DNA of 64,000 nt. Source: Antitrichia curtipendula (Eukaryota > Streptophyta > Bryopsida > Hypnales > Leucodontaceae). The translations under genes were made by a program, and so were the position numbers. The DNA lies in the NCBI GenBank assembly GCA_951230915.1, contig OX579633.1, positions 56,000,029-56,064,028 on the forward strand. Reading direction: 5' to 3'. A model generated the notes under the pieces. The model searched no databases, was not told the DNA's origin, and worked only from the letters and a program-made list of their open reading frames with translations. How positions within the stretch are numbered: the first letter of the stretch is position 1; every line of letters starts with the position of its first letter. Positions 54,336-64,000 of this stretch are shown here, in pieces.

Positions 54336-55254
54336 TTAATCCCCTAAAGTACCAAAGTCCCCTCGGGGGACACTTGGGATTTTGGGCAGGCTCAAGTGAC
54401 CTCAATTTTGACCTAATTTCTTAAAACTTCTTTTGAAGGTAGGAAATCACATTAGCTTTCTAATTTTTTTTTTTTTTTTTCAGTCGGTGCCTGGGAGAAA
54501 ACGTCATGCCATCCAAAGTCTTGAAAGTAGTTTGCCGGGCAAAAAAAATAACACAAAAAATGATTTTTTTTACTTTTTACTTTTTTTTTGAAAGACTATG
54601 TTTTTTCCTACATTTGAAGCTTTGATTCATTCTATTTGGACTAATAATGAGAAAGTTATGGACAATCTTCTTTTTCAGGCAATCTACGCAAGTTCTTCAA
54701 AAAACATCTTATAAAATTCATTTTTGAATGCAATTTTTTTCTTAAATCAATTTTTTTTTTATAGGATCAAGTTGTTTTGCAAGAAGAGTCTCACCATTGG
54801 AATTCTGATGTTTTAATTCCATCTTAGAGCTATCAATAATTTAGTGTTTTGTTCAATCTCAAACCTACTTCTACTAAATAATTTTTTTATATGTGAAAAT
54901 CAAGTTTTGATATTCTAAGTTTTTTTTCCAACTCTCAACTCAAATTTTTCAACATAAAAAATTTTAACTTTATGGTCCATAGTGCAATAAAAATCTACAA
55001 ATGGCTGTCAAAGTCATCTAAAATTATAGGCCAGAGTTCAAATTTTTTTTTCCAACTCTGAATGCTAATATCTTCCAATCAGTATGGTCAAACTTCTTGA
55101 AATTTTTACCACATCATTTGAGACAAGTGGGGTACAAGATCCTACAATTAGATTCTTAAAAAAAATTAAAAAATTAGGAATCTTAAGTGCTCACAACAAA
55201 AATGGCAATTTTTAGTGGTTCTAGAGTCAAAAAAATGCCTTTAATACGGGTTAA
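54336..55254. mobile_element. Third-level TTAA element c, 919 bp
   Basis: It starts TTAATCCCCTAAAGTACCAA and ends GCCTTTAATACGGGTTAA, a damaged form of GCCTTGGTACTTTAGGGGTTAA. It is the inverted relative of 43221-44108. Its removal rejoins TTTTTTAA-ATTGTCAAAATTG. Confidence 0.8.
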
Positions 55255-56052
55255 ATTGTCAAAATTGATTTCAGAAATGAATCTTATACTTTATTTTAAA
55301 AAAAAGATGCTATGATTGCCCAAAAAATAAGATTGTCCATAATTTTCACTTAACAAATCCAATGGAATTAATAAGAGCTTTTTGTGTAAACAAAATTACA
55401 ATCTATGGAAAAAAAAAAATTTTAAATAAAAAAAAAAATTGGGAAGGGGTGTCTGCCTATCACACCTCTAAATGAGTTTTTTGTGCTATAACTTTTGTTC
55501 CCGGGCATCGATTGAAATAAAAATTATATTTCCAGAAAGCTAATGTGTTTTTCTATCTTCACAAAAAGTTTCAAAAAATTATGATGAAAATTGAGATTGT
55601 AGGAATCTGCCCGAAATCCATTTTGTCTCTTGAAGAGACAATGAGACTTTAGGAATTAACTTCCTTGCATTGTAGAGTGATTTAGAGTAAGCTAAATTTT
55701 CTAATATTTTGCTTCTGAAATTTTTCATAAGTGAACCTAACATCATATATCTATGAATGGTTGAAATCTTCATTTTTAGGCAAAGCAAAACTTTACTCCA
55801 AGAGGGCTTAAAGTCTACTACTCCCAAATGAAAAAAGTTTTTTTTTTTTTCAAATGTTATAATCTTTCAATTTATGTGGTTAAATGGTCTGAAATTTTTT
55901 CTTCCCGCTGCCTTACTTGTTTAATACACTTTTACATTGTTGGAATTAAAAATTAAAAATTAAAAAAATTAAAAAATATTTAGACAATGCAATAAAAATT
56001 GGCAGTTTTAGACTTTCCTCTTCCAAAATACACTCTAACCTTTAGGGGGTAA

Positions 56053-56787
56053 TTTTTAATGGACCAGATTCTTATAGTAAAAAATTCATTGAAATAAAAG
56101 TTCTGGGATATTTTTGTGACTTCAAAATTTGGTCATTTTGGCGTGATTTTTCAAAAAAATTTACACTTGTTAGGAGAATTTATTTTGGAGAAAATAACTT
56201 TTAATGTCAATTAAGACTTGAAAGCAAAAGTTATACCATCTTGTGAGTCACCACATTGGCTCACAACTTAGAATTAGAGAAAATTAGATAATTTAGATGA
56301 AATTACAAGTTAGGAATTATTAGTTGTATGAATTTAAGCTACAATCATGAACTAATGGATTTTCTAATAGGTATGAATGGGAATTCTGTAACAAAGATAC
56401 AAACTTTAGGAATTGCTATTATATAAAAATAATGTGAAAAAATTAGGAATCAAAAAGACATTAGGTAAAAAATGTGAATTCAATTAGGCAGATGGTTAAA
56501 TGTGGTGGAACTGAAAACAAAATACTATATGAAGAAAATTGCATAAAAAATGAATTGAAAATTACAAACGCGAATACAAAAAATTCAAAACTAATTAGTA
56601 GAGTTAGAACAACTACTTAGAACACTAACATTGTGAAAGGCATTCTAAAATAGTGAAAAAACAATCAAATAGTGAGATTAGTAGTAAAGTAGCGCGTTTA
56701 TAGTATACTAGTGCGGTTTCCCACAATTTAGTGGAGTTTTCAATAAATTAGTGTAGGGATGAAATTTTAATTTCAAACTAATGGCTC
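56053..56787. other. AT-rich spacer
   Basis: No gene or recognised repeat. Several near-repeats of AATTTAGTG(G/T)AG occur at 56690-56760. Confidence 0.3.
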
Positions 56788-58201
56788 TTAACCTCTAAAG
56801 GACCAAGGCCTTTTTCTGCCAAAATACACTCAAAATTGTCATTTCTATAGCAAAGAGTAAAAAAAATAGAATTTTTTTTTGCGCATCTAATCATAGGATC
56901 TTACACCTAACTAATATGAGAGTGTGTGGAAAAAATTTCAGAATTTTTGACTGCACAAATTGCAAGGTATCTGCGTTTAAAGTGGAAAAAACAAGTTTTT
57001 CAGCACAATACGGGACTAGATTTTTTGACTTTGAACATTTTTAACTTTAAATATTTGCACTATAGAGTTTTGAGCTTTAAATCTTTATATTGGAGAATTG
57101 AGTTGAGAGTCTTAGGAGAAAAATTCAAAATTTTTTAATTTTTATTCTCTAAAAATTGTTAAGTAGAAGTAGGTAAGAGATAGGAGGAAAATCTAAAATA
57201 TTAATATTTTTTAGATGGAATTAAAATGCACTAATCCCAATGGTGAGATTGTTCTAGCAAAAAAACTAAACTATGTGGAATTTATTTTTTTGAAAAATTG
57301 TAAAAATTGCATTCAGAAATAAATCCTACAAGTTATTTTTTCAAGAAGATGCTCTAATTGCCCGAAAAAATAAGATTGTCCCGTGATAACTTTCTCATAA
57401 TATATGCAAATGGAATGAATCAAAGCTTTCCAAGTAGACAAAAATATAATCTAAGGCAAGAGGCTCGAATGTTAGAGAGTCAATTACAATTGCCCAATAG
57501 AACTATCATAAATAGTGCAAAGAGTTTCAAAAAATGGATCACAGTTCCTTCAATGTGTTTTTTGCTTTTCAATTGTGTTCTTAAATCCCTTTGAGTAAAA
57601 TATACATTTATATAAGGCTAAAATAAATGAAAGCATGATGTGGATCATTCTTTGAGAGCCAAAATTATAGAAACTTCCTAAGTTTGAAGTGCTCCATTCA
57701 AAGGCTGATTTTGATTAAGATTGGTTTACTCTATGAGCACCAATAGCTATCTATGCACCTTTCACTTTGAAAATTCAAAGTTAATTCATTATAAGTCAGA
57801 AAATTACGATTCAAATTGTCAATGAATTGTTTCTTTTTTCTCATTCTACCAAAAATATGTAAAAAATGTTATACTCTACTAATTTTCCTACAGAGTTCAT
57901 TATCCCTTAGAAGGTCCATTATCCCTTAGATGGTCCATTTAAGAGCCTCCTATCTTACGAGATTTAAAAAAAATTAAAATTAAAATTAATTAATTATTTT
58001 TTTGCTATCCCTTCTCCCCTTATTTAGGCATAACTTTTGTTTCTGGGCACCAATTGAAAAAATAATTATATTCTCACAAAGCTAATCAATTTTTCTATGT
58101 TTCAAAAAAAAATTCAAAAAATCAGGACAAAAATTCAGCCCATAGGTATTTGCCCGAAATCCCATTTGTCCCCGAGGTGACAATGGTCCTTTCGAGGTTT
58201 A
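56788..58201. mobile_element. TTAA-bounded element (family 1) with a further insertion
   Basis: It starts TTAACCTCTAAAGGACCAAG and ends AATGGTCCTTTCGAGGTTTA. Family homology is broken between about 57455 and 57963; the foreign 0.5 kb has inverted-like ends (TAAGGCAAGAGGCTC and, inverted, TAAGATAGGAGGCTC). Removing it restores a length of about 0.9 kb. Confidence 0.75.
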
Positions 58202-59756
58202 GGTGGGAGTTTAGGGTTAGAAGCTCTCTTTTTTTTTTTCTCTCTCTCTCCCTGTGTGTGTTTGCTTGTTGGATGGTTTCATAAAATGAAATCTTTAAGT
58301 TTGGTAATGATTAGAAAGATAAACTAGAGTTGGAGATTTAAACAATTTGTCGAGTAGGTCTCACATTCTTGGATGAGGATTTAGTAGAAATGCTTGATTG
58401 GATCTAGATCTAAGAGTGTGGGAGAAAGTTGAAAGCAATGATTAGGGTACGATTTTTGGTGAGTTTGTGGAGTTTCAAGGGTTGATTAGAGGCATTAATT
58501 AGGATGAGCTGATTGATATTGGTATAGGGTTTCGAATTGAGACTGGGGTTGGTTGGATTTGAAGTTCCATGGTGGGTAGTAGTCAATCGATTAAAAATCT
58601 AAAATGATCCAAACAATAGACCAAATCACGACGAAGGACCGGGGAAACAATGGCGCAACTTGACGGAACCAAGCGCAATACACTCCAGGGTCAGCTCTAC
58701 AAGAAACCACAAGAAGACGGAAAAAGGACTTTCCCGAATCTCTAATTCAAGATCCATTGCACCCGGCTCAGATCAACAATCTTCGGAAAGGAAGCAAGAG
58801 GCTTCGATAGGAGAGGAGTAGCATTCGAATCGAGGTAGACGAGAAGAGCTGGAAGAGGAACGGGAGCGCGTGAAGACGAATGGCAACAGAAGGATAAGAT
58901 TCGGCCACATCATCAAGACCGCGAGCAAGAAATCAGGAGCAGCTGTGCAAAGACACGAAGATCAAGAATGGCGAGAAGAAGATTCAAGAACCAGCAGTTG
59001 AAGACTCAAATATCCATACCGCCGAAGGCCTTTGAGATCCCACAACAATTGAAAACATCGCGCTTGATCAAGACAATTGAAAATCCAAGCCCATACAATA
59101 TCAACAGTCCATATGATATCTCGTATGAAATCTACAAGGAAGAAATTAGTTTTTAATTTCAAGACTACAAGGACGAGAAGATGATTTGGATAACAACCAT
59201 CCAGGAGCTCGGAAGGAGATCAGCTAAAGGAGAGAACACGCAGTCACTCCCCAAACGAGCAATTTTGAAGTCCAAGCAAGCATGCTATGGGCACTGGTTG
59301 GGTGTTCCTACCTCTGAATTATTGCAACTTTGTGTGAGAGAGATTAATGGGTGGTAGGCAGGGCTTATCCAAGCTTTGTACTTAGTTCTAAAAGAAATAA
59401 TGCATGAGTGAGCATTCAAGTAGGAAGAATAGACAGGAGTAAGTTAGGCCATGGTACAGGAGTTTTAGCTATATGACAAACACATCCACTTACAATTAAT
59501 TGTGTTGTATGGAACTTGTACATGGCCATGGAAATTTGACAACTGATTTAAATCACTAAAATATCTAATCACAAGGTTGGTGCCAACTACTTAATATACA
59601 CCAAAAGTATATAGACAAGATCCCTAATGGTTAAGAAGGAAATTAGTTTATGAGTCATTCTTACTACAATTATGATTAGCATGAGTTTACAAGTGTGTGA
59701 GGTAATCACAATTGTCCCAAAGAATTGATTAAATGAGTTGTCGAAGAAATTGGACA
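58202..59756. other. Spacer with a less AT-rich stretch of unknown origin
   Basis: A (TC)n/(TG)n microsatellite lies at 58230-58265. 58600-59290 has balanced composition and many GAAG/CAAG triplets, like degraded coding or retroelement leader sequence, but its longest frame (58968-59156) has no recognised feature. Confidence 0.3.
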
Positions 59757-60127
59757 TTCAATTCCATCTTAGAGCTATAAACAATTTAGTTTTTTCCTTT
59801 TATTTTGTTTGAACTTTTGTGTAATAATTTTCTAAAGATTGAAACCAAGTTCTTTTTTTAATTCTTTTTTTCTAATTCTCAACTCAATTTTTGAATACTA
59901 AAAGAAAAAATGCTAAATCTAAATGCAAAAATTACAAATTAAGAAGATTCAAAGTCTTGTGATCTAAAATATTTTCAATCTACAAAGTTAAAGTTCAAAA
60001 ATCTCTTTCATGCATTTTCGTATTTGTCAAGTGCAAGACCTTACAATTCAATATGTACAACAAAGAAAAAAGATCATTTTGCTTTTTAAAATGGTAGTTT
60101 TGGAGTGTTTTTTTGGAAATATGGCAC
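59757..60127. mobile_element. Truncated TTAA-type element interrupted by the next
   Basis: AATTCCATCTTAGAGCTAT...AATTTAG onward follows the same order as the interior of 54336-55254. It reaches the near-terminal GGAGTGTTTTTTTGGAAATA before breaking off at TTAA 60128. The other end is missing. Confidence 0.5.
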
Positions 60128-61035
60128 TTAACATCTAAAAGACTAGCCTGCTATTTTTAGCAACATAGCAATTATGGGCAGGTATTTGTGACTAGAAATT
60201 TGCATATTGTAGGCTGAAATTTTAATGGAAGGTCGGGACAAGGAATATCTTTCATATACACTAAATTTCATGACATTTGGAAATATGAGTAAAAAATTAT
60301 GGTCTAATATGTTGTTTGTTTTTCAACTCTTGCAGATCAGAAAAAATCACTTTTTTCAAAAACAAAAATTTGAAATTGGTTTTCTAGATTTATACATACG
60401 TGGAAAGCTTTGAATCATTCCATTTCGATCAATGAGTCAAAAGTTATGAGGAGTTTTAGTTTGCGGGCAGTTATGGATTCTCTACTCTAAAATAAACTTT
60501 GAAGTTGTGTATTTCACTCAATTTTCAATATTTTTTGAAAAAAATAAAATCATCGGATGTAGATTGTTTATTACAACATCACATCCATTGAGGTTGACAT
60601 TTTTCAATTCTATAATTAGATTCTTAACAATTTAGTATTTTGAATCATTCGTTACTTACTATTTTTTTCTATATGTTGTAGAATTCCAAATGATTTGAAA
60701 TTTTTTAAGCATGTAGTCAACTTGTTTAGGAAAAAGAATTTTAAGAAGTACCACCATTTTAGACATTTTTTCATAGAAAAGTGAGCTTTTGAAGTGCAGC
60801 TGCCCTGATTTTTGCAGGGCCAAAAAAATGATTTCAATGAATTTGAATGCTTATATCTTGCAATCCACGCGATGGAAATTTCTGAAATTTTTATCATGTG
60901 TTCACAAGTCAGCATACTACAAGATCCTACGGTTATAGGTGTCAAAAAAAAAATTCAAAAATTTGATACTTGTACTAAAAATAGAAATTTTCAAACGTTT
61001 TGATGAAAACATAGTCATGGAACTTTAGGGGTTAA
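60128..61035. mobile_element. TTAA-bounded element (family 4 relative), 908 bp
   Basis: It starts TTAACATCTAAAAGACTAGC and ends CATGGAACTTTAGGGGTTAA. Its right half is the reverse complement of the left half of 36246-37168 (near AACTGCCATTTCTAGTAC). Non-coding. Confidence 0.75.
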
Positions 61036-62806
61036 ATTGGAGTGTCTTTTCAGTTGCAAAACTTTGTACATTAACTTTGAATTATGGTACATTGAATGCT
61101 TCAACTTTAAAGTAATAGGAAAAGAGATATTATAAAAAACAGCACTCACTCCCATCACCTAGAGTCCTAAGCCTAAGATTCAAGTTCGAATCTAATAGTG
61201 AGGAGCAATACTTCTTATTCCTTCCATTAGTAGTACAAACTAAGAGTACAAAGTTGATTTTTTTTATATAACTTACTTTTGTTATAGGAAAATATATCAT
61301 AAGAGTTTAGCTAAACATGTCCATCTCTTCCTTGCAAAAGAATTATTATGCTAATTTAATTGTACAATATCACATATGCACCAGAATTTAAAAATCATAG
61401 AACGTAGCAAGTGTGTAGATGTCAATTTCTATAAGAATTTAATTTTAAAAATAAGAAGATTTGTTTCAAATTTCTCCAAGTTTGTAATTGTAGTTGTTTG
61501 AAGCAAATATAGTTTTTTATTATAATTATATATATTGAAGAATTAAAAAGATGAGAATAATCCAAAAAATATTGTTTGGGTGACAAGAAGCACTTGTTTA
61601 AATTTTTATCATACGATTGAGGCAATTGAGTATTTTTTTTGCCACAATTTTTGCATTATAACTTTAAAAACACCCAAGGATTGTAATTAAAGCAATGGTG
61701 ACTATTTTACATCTAATACATTATTTTAGTAATTTTCATGTTCAAAATTGTTATATTACTTATAAATTGTCTCCAATTAGAGAACCGGTGTACAATTTCT
61801 AGTTCAAAAAATAATTGAAATTTAAGAATTGGGATCAAGGTCATCATCCAAAATTATATAGACCATCAAGAATTTGTTCTAAATAGCAAAAAAAATTTCA
61901 TCCTAGTAGTAAATTTAAGCAAAAGAAGCACTAATTGGAAGTGCTTTTGAATTCTAAGTCTTTAGAATATTTATAACTTCTACATTCTTTTCCCTTGTTT
62001 TGCGTATGAATTTCATGACTTTTTGGATTGGAGTTCTCTTAAGTGTAAGGAATGTCTGATTCATATTTTTTTCATCCTTGAAAAAGAATAAGGAGCACTA
62101 ATTGAAAGTGCTTGTGAATTCTAAGTTTATAATATTTATAACTTCTACATTTTTTTCCCTTGATTTGCGTATGAATTTCATGACTTTTTGGATTGGAGTT
62201 CTCTAAAATATAGGGCATGGCTAATTCATATTTTTTTTTGTCCTCGTATTAAATTTAAATAAAACAATCACTAATAACACCGAATTAGACATTCTTGCAC
62301 TTGACCAAGTGCAATGACCGTACGCAAAACTATTCACTGAAAAGTGATTTTCAAAAAACTGGGTACCCCCCATATTTTCAATAACATTTTTTTTATGTTA
62401 CATCATGCAATATTTCAATTTAGCATAGGAATTTTATACAAAGGTGCCCTAAAATTTATTTTTTTGAGTTAAACCAATTACAAACACATGCTTATGTCAT
62501 TTCAATCATTTTTTTATCTTTCATGTTCTAGTCTTCCAACAATGTATCCTACAATTACATTATTATTATACCATTTTCATAGTAACATCACATGTACACC
62601 ATTAATCATTACAAGTGATGAAAGATTTATTTAGAAAACCAAATTTGACATTGAAGGTTTGACAACTACCTTCATATTCCCGAAATACAGGTTCACACCA
62701 AACAAAAAGCGTTCACTCCAATATCCACAAACATTTTGTAAACTAGCACACACTATTTGCATTCTCACACACCCTATACTACCATTGCAGGAACTGCACT
62801 AGTGCA
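61036..62806. other. AT-rich spacer with a direct duplication
   Basis: 61925-62040 is repeated at 62094-62205 in direct orientation (AGCACTAATTGGAAGTGCTT, then GCGTATGAATTTCATGACTT). A tRNA-like B box (AGTTCGAATCT) occurs at about 61188. No gene supported. Confidence 0.4.
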
Positions 62807-63811
62807 CTACACTTGTTCTGGTACTGCTTCATCCGGTGTCTCCAATACATGTGCAGATGATTGTGTCAATTCTTCTCCTTCCCTTCCATCAACTGCCTCT
62901 GCTTCTTCAACCAAATTTGGTCCACCAACTTCACTCACTAAGACCAAAGTTGTGTACTGCAGCGTCCTATCCACCATAACACTCGCAACAGGCGTTGACA
63001 CTCCTTCCGATAAAGTTGGCGATAAGGTAGAACCTTCTAAGATAGAAACTCGATGGTGGAACATGTACTGTCCTTCTTCACCGGTCCGAGAATATTGTAC
63101 GTGTTCTCTATCATAGAAATATCCATCTTCACCGGATACCAAATTCATGGAGTCCAACATGCTAAATGCAGATAACACTGACATGGGTTCCATTGATGCT
63201 GGTGTACCTTCAATTTCTCTCATGCCAACTCTTACATCTTCCACTTCTACATTCTCTACATCATCAGTATTTCTTGTTGGAACATAATCAGGATCTTCTT
63301 CCATTTCCATCGAGTTCGCTCTATCCCCGCGCATTTCATCCATGGCATTGGTGTCTGCAGAACCTAGACTTTGGCCACCACTAGGTAAATCGTCTGCGTG
63401 CGTTCTCTCGGACTCTGTATCACCTGATGAAGCTTCCGAATCAATTGCAATCTGCTTGCCCTTCCGCTTGTCTTGTACAAACACTTGAAATCTTGCTCGT
63501 TCCTCTGATGATTCCCTCAATGGTCGTAGGACCCTTTTTGACCTAGCATTTGGATTTTGCACATTCGCTTGGGGAGCACTTTGATTAGATGGTTCGTTTG
63601 TTGTATTCAACACTTGCGAAAACCTGCGTTCCGCTGCTGCACTCACACTACTGACCATCGCCATTTTATCCCCGTACACCAATTGCAATGTGTTGTATAC
63701 AAATTGTGTTTGAGCCGTCGCTCCTTCTATAATTATAGTTTTATTGCCCATGAATCCAGTCTCTAGAATCCCCGACACTGCCATAGTAATGGGCCCCCAT
63801 ACAGAGGACAA
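62807..63811 (-). CDS. Acidic protein of unknown function (334 aa)
   Basis: This intact minus-strand frame is clearly less AT-rich than the flanking 15 kb. ATG at 63811 gives MSSVWGPITMAVSGILETGF; the internal ATG at 63784 (MAVSGIL) is an alternative start. The N-terminal 60 residues are mildly hydrophobic (TIIIEGATAQTQFVYNTLQL), then a basic stretch (RSKRVLRPL, KRKGKQ) is followed by a long acidic S/E/D-rich region (MEMEEDPDYVPT) and an acidic tail. Low complexity suggests a nuclear or disordered protein. A short upstream minus frame at 63963 (MAKRSQPRVFSDSLTPTGDP) might be an extra 5' exon. No domain recognised; it could also be an ORF of a transposon cut by the window edge. Confidence 0.5.
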   Translation of the reverse strand: MSSVWGPITMAVSGILETGFMGNKTIIIEGATAQTQFVYNTLQLVYGDKMAMVSSVSAAAERRFSQVLNTTNEPSNQSAPQANVQNPNARSKRVLRPLRESSEERARFQVFVQDKRKGKQIAIDSEASSGDTESERTHADDLPSGGQSLGSADTNAMDEMRGDRANSMEMEEDPDYVPTRNTDDVENVEVEDVRVGMREIEGTPASMEPMSVLSAFSMLDSMNLVSGEDGYFYDREHVQYSRTGEEGQYMFHHRVSILEGSTLSPTLSEGVSTPVASVMVDRTLQYTTLVLVSEVGGPNLVEEAEAVDGREGEELTQSSAHVLETPDEAVPEQV

Positions 63812-64000
63812 AAAACCATCGTAGGCTAATTTAGTTTAAAAACTAAATCGTGGTAAAATCCTAGATCTTAAGGGTTTTCTATTTTGAAAAATGTAAATAG
63901 CTTAGGGTCTCCGGTAGGTGTGAGGGAGTCGGAAAAGACTCTTGGTTGACTTCGTTTCGCCATCGTATGGTCCCGGGATGCCGGTCAATGTGGCGGGGAC

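Larger units (their letters stand above)
52664..55659. mobile_element. Second-level TTAA element of the nest
   Basis: It starts TTAATCCCTAAAGTCCC and ends GAGACTTTAGGAATTAA. After removal of its three insertions it is about 0.9 kb, the family size. Its own sequence is recovered as 52668-52927, 53853-54070, 54318-54335 and 55255-55655, which join in frame with other family members. Confidence 0.85.
52077..56052. mobile_element. Outer TTAA element of a five-member nest (family 5)
   Basis: It begins TTGATTCCTAAAAGCC (degenerate TTAA-CCCCTAAAGGACC) and ends TTTAGGGGGTAA. 52080-52667 matches 46831-47394 and 55656-56040 matches 47391-47770, so it was one element like 46829-47780 before its central TTAA (TTAACTTCCTTGCATTG) was hit. 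Confidence 0.85.

Noticed and set aside
30249..61035. TTA or TAA (Harbinger/Tourist-type) duplications for the TTAA elements
   Set aside because: Because TTAA is palindromic a 3-bp duplication cannot be excluded base by base, but it would make the two element ends asymmetric (ACCCC versus GGGG) in every copy.
61141..61210. tRNA gene or SINE around AGTTCGAATCT
   Set aside because: A B-box-like sequence exists, but no A box, acceptor stem or cloverleaf could be built.
1..64000. CRISPR array, bacterial operon or prophage
   Set aside because: No direct-repeat/spacer pattern, no Shine-Dalgarno operons; introns, TATA boxes, MITEs and plastid DNA point to a plant nucleus.

Overview
This window looks like nuclear DNA of a land plant. 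It holds a decayed nuclear copy of plastid rpoB, a spliced gene for tandem jacalin-type lectin domains, and a very dense load of plant-type transposons. Gene style and composition suggest a bryophyte such as a liverwort, but nothing here fixes the species. Almost everything is mobile DNA or its remains. Few reading frames look intact: one 635-codon element ORF, one 334-codon ORF at the right edge, and a lectin gene that may be 3' truncated.

1-14.5 kb: two broken minus-strand genes (a RING-H2 gene and an unknown conserved gene) lie left of a plus-strand DUF7869-type transposase pseudogene. Two 3.3-3.4 kb elements lie in this block, one between the genes (4370-7783, minus) and one inside the transposase gene (about 8500-11745, plus). 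A third copy lies at 18412-21833 (plus). Two of the three have TG...CA ends and 5-bp target-site duplications, yet no internal direct repeats. They therefore look like solo LTRs, but each carries its own TATA box and a long ORF.

14.5-26.2 kb: a 717-bp hAT-like MITE with an exact 8-bp duplication and an internal 51-bp x4 tandem array, followed by a four-exon minus-strand lectin gene (26134 to 17789). Its introns split each jacalin domain in the middle. Intron 2 holds the plastid rpoB fragment and intron 3 holds the third LTR-like element.

26.2-62.7 kb: AT-rich, with no convincing intact gene. It contains about twenty copies of elements that end in TTAA-CCCCTNA...TNAGGGG-TTAA, the termini expected of piggyBac-type DNA transposons. 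Several are nested, one nest holding five members. A duplicated host sequence supplies paralogous empty sites with a single TTAA, which supports the duplication. Other MITE and foldback families and two long hairpins are interspersed.

62.8-63.8 kb: a 334-codon minus-strand ORF of unknown function.

The genes do not form a pathway. The window records successive invasions, and the nesting gives their order.
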